A model generated the notes under the pieces. The model was not told the origin of the DNA. It did not search any database and worked only from the letters and a program-made list of their open reading frames with translations. From Sacculina carcini (taxonomy: Eukaryota; Arthropoda; Thecostraca; Sacculinidae): a DNA stretch of 64,000 nt. Of this stretch, positions 10,505 through 21,673 are shown piece after piece. Where the stretch lies: positions 4,150,750 through 4,214,749 of the forward strand of contig OU696583.1 in the NCBI GenBank assembly GCA_916048095.2. The letters are read 5' to 3'. Both the position numbers and the translations under genes were made by a program. Numbering within the stretch: position 1 is the stretch's first letter; each line of letters begins with the position of its first letter.

Positions 10505-12302
10505 GGTGTGTCTCGGCGTCGGGTGAATATACCAAAATATCATCTATGTATGCATAAACGCGAGGCATCCCGCGCAGCACCGAATCAATCAGACGCTGAA
10601 ATGTCTGGGCTGCATTGCACAAGCCAAAGGGCATCCGGGTGTACTGAAACAAACCGAATGGCGTGATTATAGCAGTTTTCTGCTGGTCCTCTTCAGCAAC
10701 TGGAATCTGTGCGAACGCACGAGCCAGATCGAGCTTGCTGAATATGCTAGCGCCGTCGAGCAGATAAGCGAAGCTCTGAAGGTGTGGGATTGGGTAACGA
10801 TCCGGTGTAGTTATGGCGTTTAACCGCTCGTAACACCCGACCATGCGATACGCCGAGCCTCCGTCCTTCTCGACAAGGTGTATTGGACTGGCCCAAGGTG
10901 ATGACGAAGGAACAACAATACCGCGGGCGAGTAGTTCGTCAAGTTCGCGCCGCGCCGCAGCCATCTTTCCAGGCATTAGTCGTCGGGAGCGCGCGTAAGC
11001 CGGGGAACTCTTGATGACTATGCGGTGCTCTACCCCCGGCAAGTTTATCGCCGGGAATCCAGTGGGAGGTGCAGAGGCGCTGAAACGGGTCGCTACGGCG
11101 AATGTCTTCGAAACCAATGCCGTCGCAGTCGGATTGATTTACCGCGCTGATATGAGCAACGTCGGGATGAGGCTGCGTTTCCGCGCGGCTGCTGGGAGTG
11201 GACAGGTGCGTGACACTGTCAATCAGACGTCGGTTTCGCATGTCGAGTACCAGACCGTATTCGCGGAGAAAGTCGGCTCCGAGAATGGGTGAAGGCACGC
11301 CCGCTACCAGAAATGTGAATGGGTAAATTCTACCAAGACCCAGGTCGACCTCAAGGCGAAAATCACTCTGGTACACGGGAATGCTCGAGCCGTTCGCTGC
11401 TCGTAGGACTGGTGAAGACAGCGGTGTGTTGTGCAAGCGTGTGCCTGGTAGCAGGGAAACCTCGCTGCCGTTGTATACAAGATACCGACGACCACTACGA
11501 TCAGTAACATGAAGGAGATTACACACGGCGCTGCAGCTGGCGTGTGCTACCAGTGCTGGCGGAGCGGTCCGCGTAGCTTTTACGTCGGATCGAAACGTGC
11601 ATGGGCTGCCACAGCTGCGAGCAGAGGGCCCAAACTTGCGGTGTGAGGCGCACCAGCGATTCACGAACCTGTCGCGCTGTCGGCGCACTGGTGTCTCGTG
11701 TTCAAATGGTAGTTGGAGAGCATCTGCTGCAGACGCTCGTTTGCCAGAGCGCCGAATAACCGCTGCGGAACACTTGCTGCTGCTGCAATCCTCTGGCCGA
11801 GGTGAACGCACTTCGACCGGCTGGTGAAACGCGTCGGCCTTGAGTGCTGTGTCGGCCAGTGAGATGGAGTTCAGCCACTCACGACACATGAATTGCAGTG
11901 TTCTGGGTAGACGAGACAGAAATGTTTCCCTGATGATCTCGTGGTCAATGTCACGGGGGTAGAGCAGATGAAGATCACTAAACAAGTCAGACGGTTTCCG
12001 CGATCCAAGCTCAGGCAAATTGTTAAGCCGATCCAGTCGTTCAGCGGGTGTGAGCTGGAGGCGCTGACGCAGGCGGCTGGTCAACTGCTGGTAGCAATCG
12101 GCTGCCAGAGGGGTTGACATGCATAAATTTTCACAATTGGGAAATGCGACGCTGGCAGCTTAGCAAGTATTTTGCGAAATATGCATGCCTGCTCGGAAAC
12201 CCCCGCATCAAACATTATGTTTTCACACATTAAAATCCACGTATCTATGTCTGATCCATCAAACTGCGGCAATTCAAGCTGTATACTATTACCTGCATCC
12301 AT
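10505..12302 (-). pseudogene. Element A gag, protease and first half of RT (broken)
   Basis: Starts at 12302 with a gag N-terminus (LELPQFDGSDIDTWI). The frame changes near 12130 and continues as LSRLPRTLQF and then RWCASHRKFGPSARSCGSPC, the Cys-His-Cys-Cys spacing seen in CsRn1-type gag instead of a normal CCHC knuckle. The protease core reads VYNGSEVSLLPG, where the family has a DTG-like triad, so the catalytic Asp and following Thr appear lost. ILGADFLREYGL then fits the protease C-terminus. After another frame change near 11100, RT follows (LFQYTRMPFGLCNA, catalytic YIDD in YAYIDDILVYSP) and is cut at 10504 by LINE B. Confidence 0.85.
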
Positions 12303-12316
12303 TTTAGAATGCCAGA

Positions 12317-12329
12317 ATCGGGGTCACCA
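12317..12329 (-). other. Element A primer binding site (tRNA-Trp type)
   Basis: Minus-strand TGGTGACCCCGAT, one base from the 5' LTR end at 12331. The first 12 bases fit the complement of the tRNA-Trp 3' end, the primer reported for CsRn1/Kabuki elements. The match is from memory of that tRNA end. Confidence 0.7.
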
Positions 12330-12330
12330 C

Positions 12331-12369
12331 TGTAGGAACCTTGCGAAATACGTACAAGTCACAACTGAT
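12331..12369 (-). repeat. Element A 5' LTR, piece 1 (39 bp)
   Basis: TGTAGGAACCTTGCG... to ...CACAACTGAT, identical to 2236-2274. It is cut by LINE C, whose duplication TCACAACTGAT (12359-12369) is repeated at 22723-22733. Confidence 0.88.
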
Positions 12370-12773
12370 TGTTGTTGTTGATTTGGGCTTGGCGTTTCGG
12401 CCAACGTTGACCATTTCACGCCGCTCACAATTTCATCAAAACTTGTGTGAAAGAAATAAAATATGAAACGGATGTTTCATGGGAAGGACGAATTGTGAAA
12501 AGTTTAAAATTATGACCACAATAAATATATATTTTTTAAAATTCATGCGCGTGCATGCGTCTACTGCGCAGTACCCTGGACTAGCACATGACCGCGCAGG
12601 ATATTCCCGTCGGTCTTGCGGTGTTGTACGTCGGTAATGTATATTGTCATGTGGCTTTACATACGTTTCTTGAGGCCGGTAATATCCATGAATTCCATGA
12701 GTGCACCCATGATTCGTGCATTGCCGCTGTGTAGGAGGGTCTCTGTGTTCACTGTGGCATTATTTTCCAGGCA

Positions 12774-15700
12774 TTATTCACCTATCATATGGCTTCGTGG
12801 TCCTGCATACTCTGGGCACTCCATCAGAAAATGGTTCACTGTGATGCGGCAATGACAGTGGTTGCACATTGGCGCTGTCTACCTCTCCAGGAGATGCCGG
12901 TGCGTCATCGCCGTGTGGCCAATTCTCAGGCGGGCCAGCATCCGTTCCGCGGATCTCGACAAGGAGACCGGGGCCGGCCATGGACCCGGTGCCTGGAATA
13001 ATGTCGGCAGCATGTATCTGTTGGCAAGTGCCTGCCATGCCGTTCTGAACACATTGCTTTTACAGCGCTTGATATGGCCTTCCACTGTTCGCCTGTTTTG
13101 GTCGAGTAAAACCGTCGTGGTCAGCCTCAATGCCGTTTTAGTGGCTTTGTCGGCCTTTTCGTTGCCCTCTATTTGTCTGTGGCTCGGCACCCATAGGAGT
13201 TCACACTCTGAGCTTTCGTCCCGCAATTCTTTGTAAAAACGATGTATGTGAGTTGATAAAATGTCCGAAGGGTTAAAACTGAGAATGGATAAAAGCGCAG
13301 ACTTCGAATCAGACACAATTATTGTTCTTTGGTAATTTTCCTGCACGCACATTTGTATGGCTTTGTATATTGCGAATATTTCGGTATCGTACACCGACGC
13401 CCAGTCCGGCAGTCTGTAGTGGTGCGTGTGACTCACACCCGCCACGTGTCCACCGGCGGAGTAGACTGCACAACCTGCCCGTCCCTCGCTTCTCGAGCCG
13501 TCGGTGTAGATGAACTGGGCATTCAAGTGTTCAGCCTTAAATTCGGCGAACTCTTGCTGGATTTCGGCGTCGGTCACATGTGATTTATTATCCAGCAGGA
13601 AACTCACTTGAGGACGCATCATGAGCCACGGCGGCTCCATCTGAGGTACTTCATATTGAATGCTGGCGCTGATACCAGGCGCTCGCTGAGCATAGCGTCC
13701 TCTGGTGCCGATATTTCCGCCCGACTGCCCCTGTAGACTGGTGGGTTGCTGCGCTGATATACTGTGTGCTGGGTGAGTTGGATTTGACAGCGCTTTGGCG
13801 TAATATCTGGTAATAAGGTCTTGCCTTCGCAATTCCAGATTCTCCACTCCAGTGTATCCCTCCAGTAATTTGACGGGACTCGTCCTGAAAGCCCCGGTCG
13901 CCAGACGCAAGCAGTCATTTTGCACCGTGTCGAGTCGCTGCAACACTCGCGCTGATGCGGCCGAGTACACCTGTACACCGTACTCCAGTACTGGTCGCAC
14001 GAGACTCTTGTACAGCCTGATCATGGTGAACGTGTCTGCGCCACTGTGTTGTGCCTGTATTGTTTTTAAAATATCGGTTCTCCTTGAAGCCCTATTTATA
14101 ATGTGTTTTACATGTTGCTCCATGTTGAGCTTGTGGTCGAATATCACTCCCAAGTATTTTGCATCGGTATTATAGTCGACGTTCTCCAGGCAGACGCGTA
14201 GCGGCAGTGTTGGCTGCGCATGCCGATGCGCCGAGAAGACGACCGCGACCGACTTACTCGCCGAGAACTGCAGACCGTTGCGTTCTGACCACACAGTCAG
14301 ACGGTTCAAGCTGAGCTGCAGCAAGCCGTGCGCTCGCCGAGCATCTGCACTCGACGTCCACACTGCGCAATCATCAGCGTACAGTGAGTATTTGACCCCG
14401 TTGGGCACATTAGAAAACACATCATCTATCATAACGTTGAATAAAATGGGCGATAAGCAGCTACCTTGCGGGAGTCCGATGTTTGTGTGGTGCTGATGAG
14501 AAGTAAAATTGTGCAATTTGATAAAAAACGATCGCTGTCCAATGATAAAATAGGTTAAAAATCGCATAAGATGGCCTCGGATGCCCAGTTTGTGCAGCTT
14601 GTTTAAAACGATGTAAGGATGCACGTTGTCGTAAGCCTTCGTTATGTCTAAAAATGCCGCGATTGTGCACATTTTGCGTCTGAAACCAGCCCGAATGTCG
14701 GCCTCGAGACGCACGGCGTGATCAATGGCCGATCGTCCCGGCATAAACGCGCACTGGTTTCCGTCCAGCAGCTGTGCGTTTTCGATCACGTGTGCGAGGC
14801 GGCGGGCCACCATGCGCTCCATCAGTTTGGACATGCAGCTGGTCAGTGTTATTGGCCGATATGATGATGGCATATTCCGAGGTTTGCCAGGTTTCGGCAA
14901 TGGCACAACAATTCCGTTTTTCCATTGCTGCGGGTATTGCCCAGAGGTCCATATTTGGTTAAAAGTTGATAAAATGTCGGTAAAAGTGTCCTGTGATAAA
15001 TGTCTAAAAAATGCATAATGAAGGCGATCAGGTCCCATAGAAGTGTTTCCGGCTGAACATATGGCACTGGTCAGCTCATCGGCTGTGAATGAACCATTGT
15101 ATTCAAGGTGCTCTCCTGTGGACTGTCCGTTACACGCCGCAATAAACTCTCTCTGCGCTTCAATTTGGAGCTCGGCAGACAGATGTTGGCCTGAACTGAC
15201 ATCTGCCACGGCAGCCGCCAGTTCATCCACTATCTCATGTGGTTCGGTTACAGTTCTGCCGTTCCCTGGAGCAAGGGCAGTGCTGCCGGAGCATACTGCC
15301 CTCGAAGTGCTCGGATGCCTCTCCATATTTGGCTAACAGGAGTGTCTTTATTTATGGAATTTATATACCTTTCCCATGCGGACTTTTTGCATCTTCTTAT
15401 AGTGCGACGGGCCACAGCACGCAGACGGCACAGCTCCTCTCTGTTCTCGGCTGTGTCTCGTCTCACGAATCTTCGAAGAGCTCTCTTTCGAAGCGCCACA
15501 GCTCGTCGACAGTCATTGGTGAACCATGGAACCGGTGTGTGCTTGCGCGGTTTGCCGGTAAGCGGTATGGCACGTTCTGCTGCCGCAATAAGTACATCCG
15601 TGGTTTCCGTCACTCTGTCTTCTACTGATTGACACTCGTTTGTGTTCACCTGGCTCAGTGCCATGAATTTCCGCCAGTCCGCCTTCTTGAGGTTCCATTT

Positions 15701-16404
15701 CCTCGTGCAATGTGATACTTGATGGTGCGTTGTTGTATGTATAAAAATCGGGTAATGGTCGGAGTCGTATGTGTCGCCGTCCACCGTCCAATGCAAAAGC
15801 GATGCAATGGACGGAGAGCACACTGACAAGTCTATCGCTGTGTGTGTGTGTTGTTCGCGATGTGATGATACGTTGGCGACCTGTCGTTCAAGATCACCAA
15901 ATTGTTTCGTGATATGAAATCCTCTATCACGTGACCTCTTGTATCTAGCGCGTTCATCCCCCATAGAGGACTATGCGCGTTCACGTCTCCAGCAAATAAA
16001 ATGGGATTGACACATGCAGATAAAAGGCGATCAAGTTTGTACGCGAGTGTGGAATTCGTGCACGGAGGAGGTAGATAAATGCTTAAAATATCAATGCAAA
16101 CACCGTTGAGAGCGACAGTACAGGCTGCCGCTTGCAGGTCGTCGAATTGAGGCAGAGTTATCCTTTGTTGCGGCAGCTGCTGACTCACGTACAGCGCCAC
16201 TCCGCCCTGTCTCCTGCCGGCTCCGTCGTAGTTGCACCTGTACGACGAATAATTGCGCAGTTCAACGTCATATGAGTCGTTGTCGCTCAGCCATGTTTCC
16301 TGCACTGCTATCACGAGGGGCTGTTTTGACGTAAAGAAGTTCTTTAGTTCGGCCCATCTCGCTATTAACCCTCTACAGTTCCATTGTAGAATTGATAAAA
16401 CCAT
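12774..16404 (-). pseudogene. Element C ORF2: endonuclease, RT, RNase H (broken)
   Basis: The endonuclease begins at 16404 (ILQWNCRGLIARW, VQETWL, FAGDVNAHSPLWG). The frame breaks near 15850 inside a CA/TG run, resumes as AIDLSVCSPS and YDSDHYPIF, breaks again near 15280, then stays open for 815 codons (12879-15326). That stretch holds RT (FLDITKAYDNV, YADD in YSLYADDCAVW, GLPQGSCLSPILFN) and RNase H (IYTDGSRSEGRAGC, VSDSKSALLS, WVPSHRQIEGNEKAD). A TAG at 12876-12878 follows HLLER, after which the same frame continues through a Cys/His C-terminal motif to a stop at 12774. Two frameshifts and one nonsense codon make it inactive. Confidence 0.87.
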
Positions 16405-16439
16405 ACCTCAAGTTTTTTTTTAAAACCTGATAAAAATGT

Positions 16440-17516
16440 TTATGTGTTAGATAAAACAGGGCGCACTGGTGATTCGCGTGTGTTGCGATCGCCAGTGGCG
16501 GCGATATTTTCGCGGCTCGGCGGCCGCTCCCCGCACGGCGACTGTTGTCGTCGCCGCGTCACCGTGGTCCACTCGCCTCTACTGGCGGCGGTTCGTGGCC
16601 TCGGTGATTTACTGCGCGAGCGACTCCCCGCGCGTCGTGCCGACCAGCAGCGCCGTGTAGGCAGCTTGCGGTTGCTCGAGTTATACTGGTGGTGATGTGG
16701 TGGCGATGCACGGTGATGAGAAGATGAATGTTCTGGAAGACGGCTAGTTTGTGACGATCTCACAATTTTCCTCTGACTTACGAAGTCGATTTTCGAAGCA
16801 CTGGACTCGACCGGGTCAGTCTGAGTGGCAACACAGTGCATCTGTTTGGTTGCTGTCGTAGCTGCATATGACTTTTGATTGTTGAGTTGTCTCGTGTTGA
16901 AGATATTTCTTGCTTCTTTGTAGGATACGTCTCTGGCGACTTTGATGGCACAGATTTCTTTTTCATTCTTCCATTGCTCGCATTTGTTGCTTGATGCATT
17001 GTGATCATTGTTTCCACAGTTGATGCATTTTTGCGGAGCGGTACAATCGGAGTCACCGTGATCTGGCTGGCCGCATTTGACACATGCTGCTTCTTGTCTG
17101 CAGTTCTTGGTGCCGTGCCCGAAGCGCTGACACCGAAAGCACCTCAATGGGTTCGGTATGAATGGTCGCACTTCGTATCTCAAGTAGCCAGCTCTCACGT
17201 GAGTTGGAGCCGTCGTCGTTGGGAATGTAAGTACCAGCAGTGCTGTTGGAAGCCGCACACCGTTTCTGACCGACGTCATACGTCGGACCTCGGAGACGCC
17301 CTCTCCAGCAAATCCTCTTGTCACCTCTTGATCTTCGACGTGTCGTAGTTCTGGGGCATAAATTGTGCCTTTACTCGTGTTTCTGCTGTTATGCAGCGAC
17401 ACGGAGACTGAGCGTTCACAGAACTTGGTCATCTTCAGCAGAGTTTTCGTTTGTTTCTCGTTGTTTGTTTTTGACAATACATGAACCGTCTTGTGGTGTT
17501 TCAACTTTTATTGTAT
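16440..17516 (-). pseudogene. Element C ORF1, C-terminal part
   Basis: Contains CFRCQRFGHGTKNC, CVKCGQPDHGDSDC and CINCGNNDHNASSNKC, a tandem set of zinc knuckles, then a Ser/Arg-rich tail (RSRSKSPRPR). The N-terminal part is at 22198-22499 on the far side of element D. The two parts are not in frame even after removing D: the reading frame slips near 17475 in an A-run, so there is a lesion besides the insertion. Confidence 0.83.
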
Positions 17517-17521
17517 CTACT

Positions 17522-18042
17522 TGTGGTTTTATTGTATTTAATCGATACTTGTTCTGTGTCTGACGATTCGGTCGCAGTAGATTCATGTATATCGTTTACA
17601 TTGTGAATTGCGAGCATGAGATGTCATTGTATAGTTCGATGTTATTACGCCAGTGGATGACTCATCGTAAGGCGGCGACAGTGTGTGAGAGCGGGGAGAG
17701 CGCCGTCTGATGAACCTGAGTTAGTGTCGTTGCCATGGCGACAGTGGGCGCTTAGCAGGCGTTTGTGTGTCTGTGAGTGTGTTTGTGCAGTGGGCGAATT
17801 TTGATGACGACTGAGCGAGACGGGGGCAGTGAGTGTGTTGGAGGGCTTGAGTGCGTTGGTTTGCTGTGCGTGGTGTTGGGAAGCTGCGAATTGGTTTTAG
17901 TGTGCACTTTTCTTGGATATATTTGCTGTGTGCGTTGTGTTAGTGATTCTTTTATTTTTCTGGCGACATTTATAATTGTTGTCTTGTAATTAATGTCTTG
18001 TTGATCCATACGTGTCTTCAATATATATCATTCTCGACTACA
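17522..18042 (+). repeat. Element D 5' LTR (521 bp)
   Basis: Begins TGTGGTTTTATTG and ends CTCGACTACA. Compared with the 3' LTR it shows G/A near 17550, GTG/GCG near 17746, an extra 2 bp in the GTCTGTGAGTG run and T/A near 17950. The GT-rich middle is shared by both copies. Confidence 0.88.
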
Positions 18043-18061
18043 AGCTAACCGGCCATCAGTC

Positions 18062-18802
18062 ATGACAACAGTGAACGTGGAGAGCATGATTTCGTCATTT
18101 TAAGGCGACGGTGATGTTGTCGCCTGGCTGAAGAAAGTGACACTTGTTGCGAAGCTGAAGAAAGTTGACGATTTGGCCAGCTTCATTCCACTTTTTCTTG
18201 AGGGCGATGCGCTGGCTCTATATTTGGAGCTCAGCGAAGAAGACCAACAGAAGGCAGATAAGATAGAGCAGACACTGAAGACAGCTTTTACTGACGATGC
18301 TTTCGCTGCGCATCAAAAATTGTGCGCCAAGAGGTGGACGGGAGAATCTGTTGATGTTTACGCCAACAATATCCGGAGATTAGCTGGGCTAGCGAATTTC
18401 ACTGGTGTTGGCCTGAACAATATGTGTAGATTGTGCTTCGTGAATGGTTTTCCGGCGAATATCAGGTCATCACTACAGAGAATTCAGAATGTTGATTCAG
18501 CAGATATGAGTTTTCTAATTGCACAGGCTCGTGTACTGACGAAGAACGCTGGTTCAGAACACGTCGCAGCTGCTGGGTCGGCAAGTGTTCCAAATGATGA
18601 CGTGAAAATTCCCCCTCAACGATCGCAGTACAAAGGACGATGTTTCCTGTGTGGCGGTTCCCATTCCGCTAGACATTGTACAAAGAAGCGCACAGTTATA
18701 TGTTATTGTTGTCGTGAGGAGGGTCACATCGCTGCGAACTGTCCGCAGGGAAACGAGCGTGGAGTAGCTGGTGCGCCAACAGCTACTCCATTCAACCAGT
18801 GA
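18062..18802 (+). pseudogene. Element D gag, with a TAA at codon 14
   Basis: From the ATG at 18062 the frame reads 13 residues, then TAA at 18101-18103, then stays open to the TGA at 18800-18802. The open part encodes a capsid-like helical region and two zinc knuckles: CFLCGGSHSARHC (one residue shorter than canonical in the C-to-H spacing) and CYCCREEGHIAANC (canonical CX2CX4HX4C). The stop is a single codon in an otherwise intact gag, so this copy would need readthrough or trans-supplied Gag. No other in-frame ATG occurs before 18421. Gag is expected to form the virus-like particle and package element RNA. Confidence 0.8.
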
Positions 18803-18808
18803 AGGCGC
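18748..18808 (+). promoter_or_regulatory. -1 programmed frameshift signal: slippery heptamer and H-type pseudoknot
   Basis: GGGAAAC at 18748-18754 lies in gag frame as G GGA AAC, the canonical X XXY YYZ form; slipping by -1 gives GGG AAA in the pol frame. Six bases downstream is a perfect 10-bp stem, GGAGTAGCTG (18761-18770) with CAGCTACTCC (18780-18789). The loop holds GCGCC (18773-18777), which can pair with GGCGC (18804-18808), making an H-type pseudoknot. The pol frame is open from 18718, so the signal sits inside the gag/pol overlap. Confidence 0.88.
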
Positions 18809-21651
18809 TCTGCAAATTGCCAACAGTTGAAGTGGTCTTGTCGGGTCGCAAAGTTCGGGCGTTGGTGGATACCGGATGTTCGACAGCAGTGGTGCGTGCA
18901 GACTTGGTAGATCATATCGACGGTTCCTGTGGTATGACGGCTTTTGATGGGAGGCAGGTGAAATGCAGAGGAGTTGCAGAAGTGAGTATTGTTGTGGATG
19001 GGAGGCAGCTGAATGTGACGGCGGTGGTAGTGGATAATATCGTGAACAATGTGGACCTAGTTATCGGCATGGACGTGATCAATAGATTGAACGGGGTGTT
19101 TGTGAGCAAGTCGGAAGTAAGTTTTGGGTCAAACCAGATGATCGCAAGCGCAATAAAGAGTGATCGAGTTGTGTGTGATAGTGACAAAAGTGATGTCAGT
19201 GGCAGACTGATCATTGAAGATACAGATTTTTGCGCAGTGTTTGACGGGAAGCGATGGGAAGTGGAATGGCTCTCGAAAGGGATGGAGCCGGTTCTGTCGA
19301 AAAAGATTGGCTGCTACGCAAAGACAGTGAGACAGAGTGGTCAGAAAGAGTTCGATGCTGAGGTGCAACGTTGGGTTGACGAGGGCATCCTGATTCCGTG
19401 GTTCAACTCAGAAACAACTGGTGTGCTACCGCTAATGGCAGTGGTGCAGCCGACCAAGCACAAAGTCAGACCGGTACTTGACTTCAGAGAATTGAACAGC
19501 TTTGTGAGCAGTCATACTGGCGATGATTGTATTGATGTGTGCGGAGATAAATTGCGGGAGTGGAGACGTCAGGAAGAGCCGGCATCAATTGTTGATCTGA
19601 AGGCAGCCTACTTGCAAGTGCATGTGAGTCCCAAATTGTGGAAATATCAATTAGTCAAGTACAATGGACGAATTTATGCGTTGACTCGGATGGGATTCGG
19701 ACTGTGTTCTGCGCCTAGAGTTATGACACGTATAGTGCGTACCGTCCTTCAACAATCCGAGGTCATCAACAGAGCTACCGACTCATATATTGATGACATT
19801 TTTGTGAGAGAATCGGTAGTATCTGGTCAGGACGTCGTCAATCATCTGCGTAAGTTCGGATTGGAGGCCAAAGATCCAATTTCTATTGCAAATACCGCGG
19901 TACTCGGTCTTAAGCTACAGCGTGATCCAAAAGGTGAGCTAGTGTATCGCAGAGGCAATGAAATCCCTCATGTTACGGCCCATTTGACAAAGAGAGACCT
20001 GTTTTCGCTCTGCGGAAAATTAATCGGGCATTATCCTGTAGCCAGGTGGTTGCGAATCGCCTGCAGCTACGTGAAACGACAAGCTGGTTCAATAGGATGG
20101 AATGACACCGTTAGCGATGAAGTTATGCACATGGTACAGGAAATGCTGAAACGGGTGCACTCGAACGATCCAGTTGGTGGCAGATGGTTTGTGCGGGATA
20201 CTGGCGCGGGTATACTGTGGTGCGATGCCAGCTCAATAGCCATTGGTGCTGCTATTGAGATCGACGGTGAGATCGTTGAAGATGCCGCCTGGCAACGGAA
20301 GAAAGATGACGTGCATCACATAAATGTTGCCGAACTTGAGGCTCTGCTCAAAGGTATCAATATGGCAATTAAATGGAAACTGACTGACATCGACATACGT
20401 ACAGATTCAGCTACAGTTGCTGGATGGGTGGGAACCGTATTGTCGAAAGAGAAAAGAGTGAAGACAAAGGGAGCCGCAGAGATTTTGGTCAAACGTCGCT
20501 TGAATATCCTCAACGACCTGATCGATGAACTGGGACTTCGGGTGAAGATAAAAACTGTGCCAACAACTTCCAACAAATCCGACGAGTTGACACGAGTTCC
20601 GAGAGGCTGGTTAAGGCATCCAATCGCAACATCAGGATGCAAAAATATGCTCAACAACAGTGAGGTGTGCATGGCGAGCTGGAGTGAGGTGAAAAATATG
20701 CATGAAATGCATCATATGGGGGTCGATCGCACGTTATTTTTGGCTCAACAAGTAGACCCCACTGTGTCTCGAGAGATCGTTAGACGCGTTGTCAGGAGCT
20801 GTGAAAGGTGTCAATCAATTGATCCTGCTCCGTCGGCACACACGCCAGGACATCTTAGCATGGACGAGCCGTGGAGAAGATTGGCCACTGATGTCACCCA
20901 CTACCGTCACGAAAAATACTTGTCAATCATTGACTGTGGCCCAGGACGTTTTGCAATTTGGCGTCAGATTCGTTCCGAAACAGCAGAGTATGTTTGCAGA
21001 ATTCTCGATGAAGTCTTCCGTGAGAGAGGTCCTCCCCATGAACTACTGATGGATAATAGTAGTGTTTTCCGGTCTCAAGAAGTACGTCAACTGCTGGAGC
21101 GATGGAAGGTGAGACCGTTCTTCCGGGCGGCATATCGTCCTAGTGGGAACGGGATTGTGGAGCGCCACCATCGTTTTGTCAAAGCTCTTGCCGAGAGAGG
21201 ACAGGTGCCGCCTACAACCGCTGTATTCTGGTACAACATGGCGCCGAGAGCTGGCTTGGACCAGGAGTCGATTCCTCATCGCAATGTCCACACTTACAAA
21301 TGGCGACACCCGGGTAGTGAGATACCGCACGATGGCGACGTCGGTGAATGTTCGGTTCGCATTGGAGATGAGGTGTGGGTCAAGCCACCGGACGGACTGT
21401 GTACTTCTCAGTGGACGGTTGGCACTGTCACCGACGTGCACTCGAGGAACAATGTGTCGGTGGACGGTATGCCCCGTCATGTTCTGGACATTCGGCCTGT
21501 GGTGGTGGAGACGGAGACTGACGGTGAACTTCGGGACAGGTCCCAGCCTGCTGATGATGGAGACGACTCACAACGTGATCAAGATCAGCTCCCTCGGCGT
21601 TCTGGCAGAGAGCGAAGGCCCCCGGTATGGATGAGCGAGTACGCTACTTAG
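18799..21651 (+). CDS. Element D pol: protease, RT, RNase H, integrase
   Basis: An open frame of 950 codons from GTG 18799, reached by -1 frameshift (the frame is open back to 18718, so the mature start is not at 18799). Numbering from 18799: protease ALVDTGCS with the DTG triad at residues 24-26; RT with VRPVLDFRELN, SIVDLKAAYLQ and catalytic YIDD at about 330-333; RNase H with Asp475, Glu512 and Asp536; an integrase finger (MHEMHHMG ... CERCQ) at 634-671 and core acidic residues Asp698, Asp752 and Glu788 (GNGIVERHH). The DD35E spacing is kept. The C-terminus is acidic, then basic (RRSGRERRPP). Domain order is Ty3/Gypsy; I could not place the clade. Confidence 0.88.
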   Translation: MKALCKLPTVEVVLSGRKVRALVDTGCSTAVVRADLVDHIDGSCGMTAFDGRQVKCRGVAEVSIVVDGRQLNVTAVVVDNIVNNVDLVIGMDVINRLNGVFVSKSEVSFGSNQMIASAIKSDRVVCDSDKSDVSGRLIIEDTDFCAVFDGKRWEVEWLSKGMEPVLSKKIGCYAKTVRQSGQKEFDAEVQRWVDEGILIPWFNSETTGVLPLMAVVQPTKHKVRPVLDFRELNSFVSSHTGDDCIDVCGDKLREWRRQEEPASIVDLKAAYLQVHVSPKLWKYQLVKYNGRIYALTRMGFGLCSAPRVMTRIVRTVLQQSEVINRATDSYIDDIFVRESVVSGQDVVNHLRKFGLEAKDPISIANTAVLGLKLQRDPKGELVYRRGNEIPHVTAHLTKRDLFSLCGKLIGHYPVARWLRIACSYVKRQAGSIGWNDTVSDEVMHMVQEMLKRVHSNDPVGGRWFVRDTGAGILWCDASSIAIGAAIEIDGEIVEDAAWQRKKDDVHHINVAELEALLKGINMAIKWKLTDIDIRTDSATVAGWVGTVLSKEKRVKTKGAAEILVKRRLNILNDLIDELGLRVKIKTVPTTSNKSDELTRVPRGWLRHPIATSGCKNMLNNSEVCMASWSEVKNMHEMHHMGVDRTLFLAQQVDPTVSREIVRRVVRSCERCQSIDPAPSAHTPGHLSMDEPWRRLATDVTHYRHEKYLSIIDCGPGRFAIWRQIRSETAEYVCRILDEVFRERGPPHELLMDNSSVFRSQEVRQLLERWKVRPFFRAAYRPSGNGIVERHHRFVKALAERGQVPPTTAVFWYNMAPRAGLDQESIPHRNVHTYKWRHPGSEIPHDGDVGECSVRIGDEVWVKPPDGLCTSQWTVGTVTDVHSRNNVSVDGMPRHVLDIRPVVVETETDGELRDRSQPADDGDDSQRDQDQLPRRSGRERRPPVWMSEYAT

Positions 21652-21673
21652 TGATCTTGAGATCAGGAGGTGA

